From: Nematopogon swammerdamellus
Taxonomy: Eukaryota > Arthropoda > Insecta > Lepidoptera > Adelidae
Assembly (NCBI GenBank): GCA_946902875.1
Contig: OX336337.1
Span: forward strand, 682,001-746,000
DNA length: 64,000 nt
Reading direction: 5' to 3'
Shown: one piece after another, positions 42,301 to 50,453 of the stretch
How the letters are laid out: each line of letters starts with the position of its first letter
How positions within the stretch are numbered: the stretch's first letter is position 1
Notes under the pieces: model-generated
What the model saw: the letters and a program-made list of their open reading frames with translations, nothing else
What the model was told of the DNA's origin: nothing
Databases searched by the model: none
Made by a program: the position numbers and the translations under genes

Positions 42301-44636
42301 CGCCATGCCCGCCTTACAGGTGCCTATTCACGCCTCTCTTGAAGGACCCGAGTCTGTACCTACTTGTGGGGAAATATATGGGCAAGCAGAGCGTTCCAGA
42401 GTTTACCGGTTCTGTAGAAGAAAGATCGTCAGAACCGATTGGTACGCATCCGCGGTAAGTCCAGCCCAGTATGCGTGGTGCGGAGGTGGAAAGGAGATGG
42501 CGGGATTGCACCAAACGGCTTCTCCGAGCAATACTCATGGAATAAGCAAAATAACAGATAGTAAGGGTCATTAGGTTACATTCAGTATTGCAATCCATAA
42601 GGAAGAAACGGACAACAACTGGAAAACCTTGTAGAGCTTTTTTTTTTCAATATGTTGTGCTGCTTCCTTCTTATATCTAAAATACAAATGGACTACATAC
42701 TTGTATCAATAATGTTACGAGTCTTGTCGAGGTCCCCGTTCGCGATGCCTGCTTGCAAATCCTTTTCAATCGCCTGCCGAGAGTCCTCGTTCTGTTTGTT
42801 CACAGGATAGTACTGCACGCGTACATTCTAAAAACATAACATTATATTGTAAATTCAATGCTTCCCATACACACATACACACATACGTACATATTACACA
42901 CAGGGTGGACGGGGGCGTTGTTTATTTGATAATGTCGGTTTAGAAGAGGGCGCCAAACAAAATACCCTGGGCAAGGGGGACAAAAATAGTTATGAATAAT
43001 ATAAAATAATGAGGGGGGGGCAGGAACCATTGTTTGTCTTTTTTTTTTTCAACTAAAATTAGGCTAATAAATCAAAAGGGATTAAGTTTTGGTACAATCT
43101 TTTTCTTTCTTATAGCTTTGTCCCGCTTAATTCTCCGCTCGGACCGGCGACGATTGCAGGCCATCTTGTTCTATCTTATAGCTTTGTCCCGCTTAATTCT
43201 CCGCTCCGACCGGCGACGATTGCAGGCCATCTTGTTCTATCTTATAGCTTTGTCCCGCTTAATTCTCCAATCCGACCGCCCACGATTGAAGGCCATCTTG
43301 TTCTTTCTTATAGCTTTGTCCCGCTTACTAACAAACATTTAAATTGGCGGGAAACAATAGTCGAGAAACTCTTGTTTATTCTTGGCAACTGAGCGATTGA
43401 TCGACTCAAAAGATTCGCATCATTTGACTGATTGAGTGATTCAAATCTTTTCTTTTCAGTTAAACAGATCACTCAATGATGCGGATGCGCGCTCCGCGGC
43501 GGCCGGCGCGATCCGTCGTTCCGTCCGTCCGCTCGCTCACTCAAGCAGTCAGTCAGTCTGTCAGTCAGATCCGTTTGCTCGCTCGCTCGCTGTCGGACAA
43601 GACAAGACAACTCAATCAGTTCGATCGATTCGAGTCTCGCTCGCAGATGCTCGCAGATCGCTCTCCTTGACTACTCTTCCTACTACTACCTATGAACAAA
43701 CTGTATTACAATACAACAGAAATTACTTAGAGGACGAATTGTTTATGATCATGTTTGCAAAATTGCCAAAAGGTTCAGAGAATTTATTGAAACAAATACT
43801 TTTGTAATGTGTGTGGTGGTGAGGGCGGGGTCATTAAAGAATAATTTATTGGTGTTTGTTTGTTACTACGCCATCTGGCCTCAAGTCAACATCGCCGCTC
43901 CCTCAGTCTCAGTGGTTCTGTCAGTAATCCGTATGCATTTGGTGCTGTTGTTCAATCACTCACTCACTCGCTCACTATAAATAAGACTCCATCACTGAAC
44001 CAAAATGAGTAACTGATCTGAATGAATCATTGATTCAGATCATTTCAAAGATTGATCTAAATTGATCCGAATCAGCTAAGTGACCGAGCAAGTAGAAGAC
44101 TACTCTCGCTCTTTACAAAAATGTTCGAATTGGTGGGGAAAAATGTGTGAGAAATGAATGCTGTCGTGTGTATTTCTGGCCGGATGGTAACCTGGTTTAT
44201 GGTCTTATGTTATTTTGAATGCATTATTTAAATAGTTCAATTATTCACCTACAAGTCAATATATGATTTGAATCTGGGTAATTCTGCAATTTTAGGTTAG
44301 AAAAATTCGGAAAAAACATCAGGGTGTTTTGTTTATCCTAGAGCCTGTCTGTGCTTCAAACTAAGTGAATACTCACTTGTTTTACGTTGTTTCTGACTTC
44401 ATTATTTAACGAAATAATTGAATGTCTCGCGCGCGCCCATATTATGCGAATTTTCGCGCGGCGAAAATGGCATGAAAGGCAAGGGGGCTAAGCATAGGCA
44501 TAGGACAAAGGGTTAAGAGGTTAGGAAATTTTTTTCCAAGAAAGATAGAAGTTATGTTTACCGGCTTGTCAAAGAAAAAGTCGTCATCGCTCCCCTCCTC
44601 GGAGTCGGAGAATCCGCCGGGACGTCCGCAGGCCAT
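28861..44636 (-). CDS. Gasz: GASZ: ankyrin/SAM/membrane-anchored piRNA-pathway protein, eight exons
   Basis: Joined minus-strand exons 44636-44562, 42827-42701, 41014-40886, 38831-38602, 38314-38067, 37227-36973, 35182-34954 and 29010-28861 total 1443 nt, that is 480 residues and TAG. Every junction has GT-AG ends and consistent phase. The protein has an acidic N-terminus (MACGRPGGFSDSEEGSDDD), ankyrin repeats at about 75-255, a SAM domain about 284-340, a coiled-coil-prone segment about 410-431 and a C-terminal hydrophobic anchor about 454-470. This architecture and length match GASZ/ASZ1, a germline mitochondrial outer-membrane protein needed for the piRNA pathway at intermitochondrial cement or nuage. 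Introns 1-7 are 1734, 1686, 2054, 287, 839, 1790 and 5943 bp and hold many transposon fragments, but no exon is disrupted. The alternative is another ANK-SAM protein; the TM tail argues for GASZ. Confidence 0.93.
29085..29486. mobile_element. Non-autonomous DNA element, GGCCAAGTGCGAGT...CGGAACCC family
   Basis: It begins CAGGCCAAGTGCGAGTCG with GAGGGTTCC inside the left end and ends GTAGGGCACCCT. Internal (GACG)n/(GACA)n repeats lie at 29394-29435 and the phrase GGCGTAGGCTTAGTAATAGG near the right end. Sister copies are 61777-62135 and the array 31636-34836. It lies in GASZ intron 7. Confidence 0.8.
29496..29660. repeat. Fragment of the repeat family seen at 59590-59820
   Basis: It shares the phrases CACTGAACAGATTTTGAT, TAGGCTATATACCATCACGC and TAAATACCCTTAGG with the element at 59590-59820. 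The copy is truncated. Confidence 0.6.
29800..30756. mobile_element. hAT-like non-autonomous transposon, copy 1, with 8-bp target duplication
   Basis: The ends CACTGGCGGC(C)GGT and CAGCCGCCACTG are inverted repeats of hAT type. GTCCAAAG stands on both sides (29792-29799 and 30757-30764), an exact 8-bp duplication. The 957-bp interior has no transposase. It carries a tRNA-like stretch with the B box GGTTCAATGCC at about 30389. Copy 2 at 62696-63707 is alike along its whole length. Confidence 0.93.
30765..31635. other. GASZ intron 7, no feature recognised
   Basis: The sequence is partly GC-rich (30950-31190), then AT-rich. Open frames are short and unlike any protein I know. Confidence 0.4.
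32917..33615 (+). pseudogene. Broken THAP zinc-finger domain, two exons
   Basis: Exon 1 (32917-33013) encodes MSRRKCCICGLKEQEQETGK...FPLDPNR. Splicing CG|GTAAAT to ATTACAG|G at 33470 continues in phase with CRDWLKAVGNEELVYIPIEK and RFVCGL. This follows the C2CH THAP pattern (C-x2-C, W, C), but the expected His after the last Cys is lost and the frame then degenerates, as if a base were deleted. THAP domains occur in P-element transposases and host DNA-binding proteins. The 456-bp intron holds an RTE fragment. Confidence 0.7.
33175..33395 (+). mobile_element. Degenerate RTE LINE 3' end with (ATG)n tail
   Basis: In shifted frames it reads GVGRPHAR, then ENWRKTEELYVQQWTTT. This is the same terminus as at 4857-5290 and 58995-59215, followed by about 12 ATG repeats (33356-33393). 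Confidence 0.75.
33650..34022 (+). pseudogene. Remnant of a restriction-like-endonuclease LINE
   Basis: Fragments in two frames read LLAPELLKFYLNAFQLTLPD, PSNLVRWGKS and then a CCHC knuckle (CPSC...GTAKHLLRGCK) followed by GQYFYRHDKVLDVLG and stop. Such a knuckle followed by an RHD motif lies between the reverse transcriptase and nuclease in R2/NeSL-type elements. AATAAA signals follow at 34000-34015. The frame is broken near 33895. Confidence 0.6.
34838..34915 (-). mobile_element. SINE fragment, family of 12880-13250
   Basis: The phrase CCAGTGCGGTGGTACCAATC followed by GGCTACAATTTGAGCC and CCACCTAGTAAG matches 13010-13075. It lies directly beside GASZ exon 7 on the intron 7 side. Confidence 0.7.
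34954..35182 (-). CDS. Gasz: GASZ exon 7: linker and coiled-coil-prone segment
   Basis: It runs from acceptor CTCTTACAG (phase 2) to donor AAG|GTATTT. It encodes STLDCLTILGSHLQQVYILD, the Pro/Thr/Glu-rich PTQGEVEAEPHNSPTLSVIN and the helical VEAAKILQTIGSIKKEINAM, EMLKK. Reading through the donor reaches a stop 11 codons later, a possible short unanchored form. Confidence 0.92.
35210..35460 (-). mobile_element. 5S-derived SINE family copy (body and tail)
   Basis: This is the reverse complement of the body of 60853-61403, uninterrupted at the point where that copy carries a 170-bp insertion. The phrase GGTTGGTACCACCGCACTG is recognisable. It lies in GASZ intron 6, about 30 bp from the exon 7 acceptor. 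A short family A fragment follows at 35455-35535. Confidence 0.8.
36177..36602. mobile_element. Harbinger-like MITE packed with GGTTGCGCAACC motifs
   Basis: The ends GGGCAATATCTCACCAGGAC (36177) and its near-complement ending GATATCGCCC (36602) are 24-bp inverted repeats. GTA stands on both sides (36174-36176 and 36603-36605), a 3-bp duplication as in PIF/Harbinger elements. The 426-bp interior holds about ten GGTTGC or GCAACC half-sites, several joined as GGTTGCGCAACC palindromes. It lies in GASZ intron 6. Confidence 0.85.
36973..37227 (-). CDS. Gasz: GASZ exon 6: SAM domain
   Basis: The acceptor GATTGCAG joins in phase 2. It encodes DPIYADEIRHLLYAM, then HCEKLQPIFAKNGIDLRTFL, MDEEAMIELGIDLPFERRRL and KMGLIKFHKKGW, a clear sterile alpha motif with its helix-5 'LG..FE.RRL...I' pattern. 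It ends AG|GTAACA. SAM domains mediate protein-protein polymer contacts. Confidence 0.95.
37318..37580. repeat. Family A dispersed repeat, partial
   Basis: It matches 28450-28720 from the ACTCTGGTAAATTACAGCAC phrase to the GTACCGGCCCCGCAC end. It lies in GASZ intron 5. Confidence 0.8.
38067..38314 (-). CDS. Gasz: GASZ exon 5: last ankyrin repeats
   Basis: It joins in phase 0 after AATTTCCAG and encodes AVFWAVHHKRVEILELLVAH, DKSGRTPMEIAVSHNHQDII and an acidic tail (DVQEEEPVNVENDLCDW). The donor is GA|GTAAGT. Confidence 0.95.
38400..38575 (-). mobile_element. Short LINE-derived fragment in GASZ intron 4
   Basis: The minus strand reads TLQLRRGVGSLCVFYR, then MPEWHSQPP and HLMSGSPPFVALLMKK. The first phrase is the CR1/jockey-like 'lehRR.vgsLcvfYR' end of the reverse transcriptase; the second matches the 3' tails at 39040 and 42230. 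An internal deletion joins the two. It starts only 27 bp from the exon 4 donor. Confidence 0.7.
38602..38831 (-). CDS. Gasz: GASZ exon 4: central ankyrin repeats
   Basis: It runs from the acceptor GTCTCGCAG (phase 1) to ACG|GTTCGT. It encodes SVTPLMAACSNNTADEEVIL, LLEKGAILNLGDKYGNTAFM and AVTNGRTSVVRELLKHH, in which the TPLMAA and GNTAFMRAV ankyrin cores are plain. Confidence 0.95.
39040..39300 (-). mobile_element. LINE 3' tail fragment in GASZ intron 3
   Basis: On the minus strand it has STEPVNSGT followed by tail text equivalent to 42230-42480 (MSMGVAIHVMGG versus MSMGVVRHLMGG). The copies are diverged from one another. Confidence 0.7.
39360..39850 (+). mobile_element. Jockey-like reverse transcriptase fragment
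   Basis: Across two or three frames it reads DTQYLGLHLDRRLTWQKHIW, then AIYKAILKPVWAYSMQLWGT and FQMKTLRRLF, the thumb region of jockey-type reverse transcriptases. Small indels break the frame near 39455 and 39690. It is a dead copy. Confidence 0.8.
39935..40175 (-). mobile_element. LINE tail fragment (GWLG family), minus strand
   Basis: The minus strand encodes LVAFMEDIGWLGQLEM, the same protein end as at 28225-28266. Confidence 0.7.
40215..40345 (-). mobile_element. Short GWLG-family LINE tail with (CAA)n, inserted into an older LINE
   Basis: It is the reverse complement of 28250-28362, including the (CAA)n tail, seen here as (GTT)n at 40211-40229. The flanks TAAGAGTATGTGCT (left) and TAAGAGTGTGTGCT (right, about 40351) look like a 14-bp target duplication. 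Confidence 0.75.
40346..40830 (+). mobile_element. CR1/jockey-like LINE fragment interrupted by the insertion before it
   Basis: A 181-codon open frame (40271-40816, partly through the insertion) contains LKHRRVVGSLSLFYRYYYSR, RTPRFSKLFLCRTAKVWNGL and PENIFP, the C-terminal end of a reverse transcriptase. It lies in GASZ intron 3. Confidence 0.8.
40886..41014 (-). CDS. Gasz: GASZ exon 3: first ankyrin repeat
   Basis: It follows the acceptor ATATTTGCAG in phase 1 and encodes LKGNVNSRLSNSWTPLLHAC, FDAQEDIVDHLLQSGADVNL and HG, a canonical ankyrin unit. The donor is G|GTCAGT. Confidence 0.95.
41150..41580 (+). mobile_element. LINE RNase H/tail fragment in GASZ intron 2
   Basis: It reads LLTGHCPLNRYLFIIGVTDS, PLCMAEDENATHVLLECPVV and FMKELGWLE then stop, ending in (CAAA)n at 41561-41578. 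It is related to 27865-28365 but from a different subfamily. Confidence 0.8.
41925..42130. repeat. Family A dispersed repeat, diverged partial copy
   Basis: It shares GGTGTTGTGCTGC, GTGAATTACAGTACAACACC and GACCACCACGTTTAGCAAA with 28440-28500. Confidence 0.75.
42230..42480 (-). mobile_element. LINE 3' tail fragment
   Basis: The minus strand encodes TEPVNSGTLCLPIYFPTSR, then LGSFKRGVNRHL, CKAGMAFATLTYDQMSMG and HLMGGSAPS. It is the same family as 47590-47830 (+) and 39040-39300 (-). Confidence 0.75.
42701..42827 (-). CDS. Gasz: GASZ exon 2
   Basis: It follows TTTTTAG in phase 0 and encodes NVRVQYYPVNKQNEDSRQAI, EKDLQAGIANGDLDKTRNII and DT, the linker before the ankyrin domain. The donor is A|GTATGT. 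Confidence 0.9.
43103..43335 (+). repeat. 66-bp tandem repeat, about 3.5 units, frame-preserving
   Basis: The unit begins CTTATAGCTTTGTCCCGCTT and repeats every 66 bp at about 43113, 43179, 43245 and 43311. Because 66 is divisible by three, a 102-codon frame (43034-43342) runs through it with a 22-residue repeat (LIALSRLILRSDRRRLQAIL). Lying in GASZ intron 1 on the opposite strand, it is more likely a minisatellite than a gene. Confidence 0.85.
43340..44150. other. GASZ intron 1 with scattered GATT/AATC-rich inverted motifs
   Basis: TGATTCA- and TGATC-type motifs cluster at 43415-43480 and 44010-44080, and CAGT/CTCACT short repeats fill 43525-43590 and 43955-43975. This may be one element with two related ends, but no exact terminal repeat was found. 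Confidence 0.35.
44562..44636 (-). CDS. Gasz: GASZ exon 1: start codon and acidic N-terminus
   Basis: The 25 codons run from ATG to CCG|GTAAAC. Content is MACGRPGGFSDSEEGSDDDF, FFDKP. The ATG is the first in frame, and the acidic Ser/Asp/Glu run is typical of GASZ N-termini. Confidence 0.9.
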
Positions 44637-44830
44637 GTTGCTCCGGCAGTAGGTACACTATCATAAATAAACGCAATAAATTTATTCTAAATGTATACAA
44701 ACAATCGTGAAGAACGTGTAAAGTGATCATGTGTAGAAATAAAAAAAACATCAAACAAACGTCTCTCACCCCACAAGCAATAATAGCAGTACAATCAAGA
44801 ACCATTTTTTATTTTGACAGTTGGTTGACT
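44637..44830 (-). promoter_or_regulatory. Putative GASZ 5' region
   Basis: AT-rich sequence upstream of the ATG with no convincing TATA box. A repeated CTGTCA motif (ACTGTCAACTGTCAGTCAAC on the minus strand) lies at 44815-44840. The transcription start cannot be fixed from sequence. Confidence 0.25.
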
Positions 44831-45756
44831 GACAGTTGACAGTGACAGCCATCTGACTTCCGACTGCTTGACAGTCGGTCGGTTACCCAAAAACAAACAT
44901 CAAACACTCTGGCTTATTCGCTCTTCCGCTCTGTCCGCCTGGCTCTGCTCTGCGGCTCTGCGCTCTTTCATTTCACGTCACAGACCACCGCACCGATTTA
45001 ACTTTGTATGTCCAGAATTTGAAAGGACGTTGTATGGCATACAAAGAAATTCAATTGCACGTGTTTCTAAACACAATCGCTTGTAGAACGATGAGAATTT
45101 CCTTTCCAAACTGCATTGATAGAGAGGGACAGGACAGGACAGGACCTGCACTGCATAGTGCCCGAATGTTTAGTGCGTGGAATACATAATTAATCCACAC
45201 TTAAATTTTAGTAGGTCCATATTATATTATCGCCAAACAGGAGCGCAGCGACGTAATACAAACTTTTTGATTAGTTACATATCGCATATTTTATTCAAAA
45301 TGAAACGTTACAAAACGAGCAATATATGATAATATTTTGATATGCTATACGATTTGCCTAACGGGTCCCCGAAACGATCATTTGAGATTGACAATGATTA
45401 CGTCATGATAACTTATTGATGCGAACATTGATAGTTGAGGAGGCTAGGCGGCGAACAACACCGGACTTGTCCACCCATTGGTTTTTTTTTTGTTCTCTGA
45501 GCTCATATCTAGGTATGTCGTCTCTATAGTATTTTCATTCAAAACCGCTTTTAGCCTATACAAAATAATGAACACGATGTTAACATGGCCTTGGCCGCTA
45601 GCAGCGATCTAATTACAGAACGCGATTTTGGTTTGTTACTCATATCTTTGTACAGAGATTGTTCTGTGCTGTGGAAGATTAAAAGCAAAGATCACAAAAT
45701 CACATGAATTCATAAGCCGACAAATTATATTACATAGAAGAACAAAAACAAAGTTT
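44831..45756. other. Intergenic, no feature recognised
   Basis: A short (GGACA)n run lies at 45126-45146. No gene is seen on either strand. Confidence 0.4.
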
Positions 45757-45875
45757 TTAATGAAAACAGACACGGTTGGTTCCATCACCTACAACATGCG
45801 TGATAATATCAGTCCATAGTAACTTGGCGACTTAGTTAGCCAAGTTACGTCTTGTCAGTGCTTCTCTTTGTTCGT
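45757..45875 (-). mobile_element. Degenerate copy of the 5S-derived SINE 3' end
   Basis: TGAAAACAGACACGGTTGGT, CATCACCTACAACATGCGTG and CTTGTCAGTGCTTCTC correspond to 63860-63955, with more changes and a short internal duplication. Confidence 0.65.
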
Positions 45876-47311
45876 AAATGGTAATCGTAAGAAGAGTGTT
45901 TCTATGATAAAACAATAGAGGATTATTTAACACTTGTTTTTACCGTATTACCTAGAAGCGAGAGAAGTCGCGAGAAAAAGTACTGTTTTAAGAAAATATA
46001 TGGTAAGAATATATGGAAACGGGTACGAGCGATGGATGTGTGCCAACCAATCTACCTACAAGCTTGCTTGGTGATTTCTCTACAGCTTGGTTCGCTTTGA
46101 TCGGACGCAGAAAAGTGGTCCCACCCACTCGCACCGAGTTATTATTACATACATACCTATACAGAGACTTCTAAAATCTTGGACAAGCACTTGAATTGGT
46201 TTTACTAACCAAGCTTAAATTATTTGTGAAGATACTAATAAAAAACTGTAGTTAATAACATCTACCCAGAAAACATTCACAGATCTCATGCATTACATGA
46301 CCTTCGGGTACATTAAAAATGACTTTTAGGGCGTATTAAAATATAAGAAATAAGTCAATTAAAAAAAAAACATAATTAAAAAATTAAAATTCTTAATTTT
46401 CAAGTAGGTATATGCAATACTTACACTAAAACCATTTTAACTACTCACACTGCAAGATAAAGACGACTCGTACCTCGCGTAATGGAAAAATAAAAAACAA
46501 TCATAACACCCAAATTGTTCACTCTGTTTTTTAAATAAAATCCCCAGATATTAAGTCAATCTACGATGTAAAAATATAAAAGTTTAAAATATTTATTTAG
46601 AAATATGTTTAAAAGTGACCTTTTAAACCCCCGAAAACGGCTATTTTAAGCGGTTTTTTGCGATTTTCTCAAAAACTGTCCAATTTTTTGATTTTTTTTG
46701 ACACACTAAGTATTCACGTAGCCTTAAAACTGTGTGGCAAACATTTTTGTATAGACTAAGTGGACATTGAAAAAATTTCCAGTGAAGTTTCTTGTCAGTT
46801 CTTCTTCGCTGTGATAATCGAACTGGCGGAATGTTACAATGTAAATATGACAAATCTGAGCGCAGTGTACTGCCAATAGACGCTAAATAAACAATAAACA
46901 ATAAACAATAAACTAACGACACCAGGGCGAATTCTCACTCTCGCTGGAAATCGGGGACTATACTGAAGCGATCGTAAAGACATTTTCAATGTCAAAATAC
47001 GCCATTGGGATCGTTTCATATTAGGCAGGTACGTACCTAGTACATAAAAATAATTAAATCTAGCAAAACCTTATGCTAAATAAAAATAGGACCACACGGG
47101 AAGCACCAGCTTTCAAATAAAAAAATAATCATCAAAATAGGTTCACCCAGGCGAAAGTTCTGAGGGGACAAACATAAAAAAAAATACAGTCGAACTGAGA
47201 AACTCCTCCTTTTTTTGAAGTCGGTTGCTCCCGTCTTTTCTTTTATTTTTGAAAGTTATCATTCGTATTTTTTTATTTTGATTTATTTTTGGAATTTAAA
47301 AATAGAACTTT
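45876..47311. other. Intergenic, no feature recognised
   Basis: AT-rich sequence. A small (TAAACAA)n-like run lies at 46885-46912. Short open frames resemble nothing known. Confidence 0.4.
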
Positions 47312-47548
47312 TAGTAGAATGTTTTTATTTTACGAAGGCACGCGGGGTACGAAGTAGGAAGTGGTGCGAGAGGCGACCGCGCGGAGCTCAGTAGAGAACG
47401 AACTCGGTACCCGGTCGGTACACACGTTCTACGCGTCTCCGCGTCGCTCCGTCAAACCCAGTCGTTCCCTACTGAGCTCCGCGCGGTCTCACACCACTTC
47501 CTACCTCATTCCCCTCGTGCCTTGGTAAAATGAAAACACTCTAGTAGA
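47312..47548. mobile_element. Foldback element with about 95-bp inverted arms
   Basis: The left arm (from TAGAATGTTTTTATTTTACG) and right arm (to CATTTTACC complement and beyond) pair for about 95 bp with scattered changes. Both include GGTAC/GAGG...GTAGGAAGTGGTG and CGCGCGGAGCTCAGTAG. The centre is about 40 bp. The sequence is GC-rich in an AT-rich surrounding and has no open frame. Confidence 0.8.
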
Positions 47549-47589
47549 CATTCACGTGAGAAAGCAAAGAACAGCAATATTTTCCTTGC

Positions 47590-47830
47590 TCTGACCAATT
47601 AATATACAGTAGATTAACCCGCCCGGATTGATACCACCGCCCTGATGAATAAACAACCGGTAAACTGTGGAACGCTCTCCTCCCATATATTTCCCCCCAA
47701 GTACAGTCTCGGGTCCTTTAAGAGGGGAGTGAATAGACACCTGTCAGGCCGGAATAACATTCGCAACCCACACATACGACCAAATGAATATTTGCACTTT
47801 GCATTTCACCGATATGCATGCGGTTTTTAA
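47590..47830 (+). mobile_element. LINE 3' tail fragment, + strand
   Basis: The frame 47645-47830 reads VNCGTLSSHIFPPKYSLGSF, KRGVNRHLSGRNNIRNPHIR, the same tail as at 42230-42480. Confidence 0.75.
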
Positions 47831-49347
47831 AAAAAAACATGAAATAATAGTTATATTACAAATTTAAAAAAACCCCGACCCTAAAAAAGTAAAAAATCAT
47901 TTTCTTTTACTTAGGTACTTAAAGGAGTCGTGGTCGCTAAGTAAATAAAAGATAAAAAATCAGAGCTGCGCGGGTATAGCGCAGCTTAGCCGTCCCCGAC
48001 TCCATTAAGTTAAGTAGTAAACGGAAATTATTTATGACTATTTAAGGGTCGATTTTTTTTTATTTGCAATTAATTTAATTGTGCCAAATGTTGTATCACG
48101 AACAGGCGAACTGTGAGGCGGCACATTCTGCTCCCACGCCAAAAGCCGCAACTCGGATCCAGACGCTATACATCAGTGACTAGGTATTATAGTTTATTCT
48201 CGTCAACCCTTTCCAGCGCCCAGGAGCGAGGGTTGAGCCGCGCTGGCGTCGTCGTCGTTACGTTACCCACAAAGCGTAGGGAGGGCCCTCCAGCATTACA
48301 CAATATCAAATTGCTCTCAATTCATCATGCGATTACCGTGTTGGGTCCACTTTGAGCCGGAGAGCCGCAATAAAATATATTTCCACCGCGGAATGTTTAA
48401 TATGGAGAAAAAGTTTAATAACGTCCGCTCGCTTGTAACACGGGCTAGCGGTCAGTGTGCGGGCGGGGGGTAAAGATTCGAAGGGGCGGAATGGGGGTGG
48501 AAGGGTATCGTTTCGCCGCGAATGGAGGTAAGGAAAGAAAGGAGATTAGTTTCCTTCCCAGAGCTCGTGTAGCCAAAGGTTAAAGTGATTTAAAATATAC
48601 GATTAGGTATGTCTGGATATGTGTTGTGTGAAGGTAATAGGATGCAACATTTTGTTATGATACAAATTTAGGTAAAATTAACAATGACATTTTAATTAGT
48701 ATTATTTAATAATAAAACAATAATACTTAGGTATAGAAAGAAAAACTACTTATTATATTTTTAATTAGAAAAATGCAAATCGAAAATCATTGGAAAAAAT
48801 AAATCCACGTGTCATCAATGTGCTTTGGCCCCTCCGACTCAGCCACTCATACCGGATTACATAAAAAAAAGACGGACGGACAGACAGACACCAGAGTGGT
48901 CCGATAAGGGTACCTTTTTCACAATTTTGCGACGAAACCCTAAAAAAGATTTAAAACAGAATTGGTTCTGGCCATCGGCGCAAGAACTCCTTCCCTTTCT
49001 TCAGTTCACGGTATTTTCGGAGCGGTCGCAGAGAATCCATCCCATATCCTGCGCCGCGCAGAAGGCGCGTTATTAAATTCTTGATCGGAGACTGGTCAAG
49101 CACAAATCGCGAGTCACATTAGAGGTATGAAAGATACCTAGGAACGTTGAAAACCACCTAGCAATCGGCATCAACCTATCCATTTCACATTGGAATGTTC
49201 CTTCTTAGAGCTGAAAAGATCAGTCAGTACGTACCTAAGTAGGAATATTTATTACATAAATTATATGCATTGATTTTATCCAAGAATAAATATTTGGATA
49301 TATCTCTCAATCCTGATTAGTTCCGATCGATAGAAGTGATTCGCGAC
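47831..49347. other. Intergenic with a GC-richer island at about 48210-48560
   Basis: The island looks single-copy. A fragment of the CGGAACCC transposon family lies at about 48870-48950 ((GACA)n, TAAGGGTACC, ACCCTAAAAAAG). No exon was recognised. Confidence 0.35.
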
Positions 49348-50058
49348 TATGGACATGGTTGTTCAGACTTATGCAGTTAGTTCGACCATGGGCCATGGTG
49401 GTTCAATCTTATGCAGTTAGTTCGAACATGGGTCAAACTGGTTCAATCTTATACAATTAGTTCGAAAATGGCTCATGGTGGTTCAAACTTATGCAGTTAG
49501 TTCGAACATGGGTCAAGCTGGTTAAATCTTATGCAATTAGTTCGAACATGGCTCATGGTGGTTCAAACTTATGCAGTTAGTTCGAGCATGGGTCATGGTG
49601 GTTCAAACATATGCAGTTAGTTCTAACATGGGTCAAGCTGGTTCAAACTTATGCAGTTAGGTCGAGCATGGGTCATGGTGGTTCAAACGTATGCAGTTAG
49701 TTCGAACAATGGTCAAGTTGGTTCAAATTTGTGCAGTTAGTTCGAGCATGGGTCATGGTGGTTCAAACGTATGCAGTTAGGTCGAACATGGGTCAAGCTG
49801 GTTCAAACTTATGCAGTTAGTTCGAGCATGGGTCACGGTGGTTCAAACTTATGCAGTTAGGTCGAGCATGGGTCATGGTGGTTCAAACGTATGCAGTTAG
49901 TTCGAACAATGGTCAAGTTGGTTCAAATTTGTGCAGTTAGTTCGAGCATGGGTCATGGTGGTTCAAACGTATGCAGTTAGGTCGAACATGGGTCAAGCTG
50001 GTTCAAACTTATGCAGTTAGTTCGAGCATGGGTCACGGTGGTTCAAACTTATGCAGTT
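49348..50058. repeat. 40-bp satellite array, about 18 units
   Basis: The unit is close to GGTTCAAACTTATGCAGTTA, GTTCGAGCATGGGTCATGGT (40 bp). Units alternate between CATGGT and CAAGCT ends. A 200-bp block of five units at 49661-49860 is repeated almost exactly at 49861-50056, showing higher-order structure. Confidence 0.95.
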
Positions 50059-50453
50059 TGCAGCTCTCGTAAAACAGGTAACCTGCAGCATGTTGGATGA
50101 CTCATCTCGGCTTAAGTATTTTCGATCTCAACTATTCTCACCTTAGGTATTTTCGTTAACACTGTAAAGTTGCGACAGCGAAGAGCTTTATGTTATTAAT
50201 TATTTTATTCAGTAGAATAACACAACAACAATTAGTAGAATAAAATTAACCTTTACCTTGTTTTCGTCACCACCCGAGGGTGTAGTGGGGTTTTTTTCTA
50301 TGGAGATCTGTGGCGTGGGTGGGTAATCCTAATAGTTAAGGGAAATCCTAATCTATCGCTGAGTCGCCGCCTGTGAGGCAGAGAGATGATATGTATGTAA
50401 TATTTCAATACTTGTATCTCTTTAATGTTATAACGTTCACAGAGTCAATCGCA

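Noticed and set aside
44584..44805. 73-codon minus-strand frame upstream of GASZ exon 1
   Set aside because: Out of frame with GASZ, low-complexity hydrophobic content and no support.
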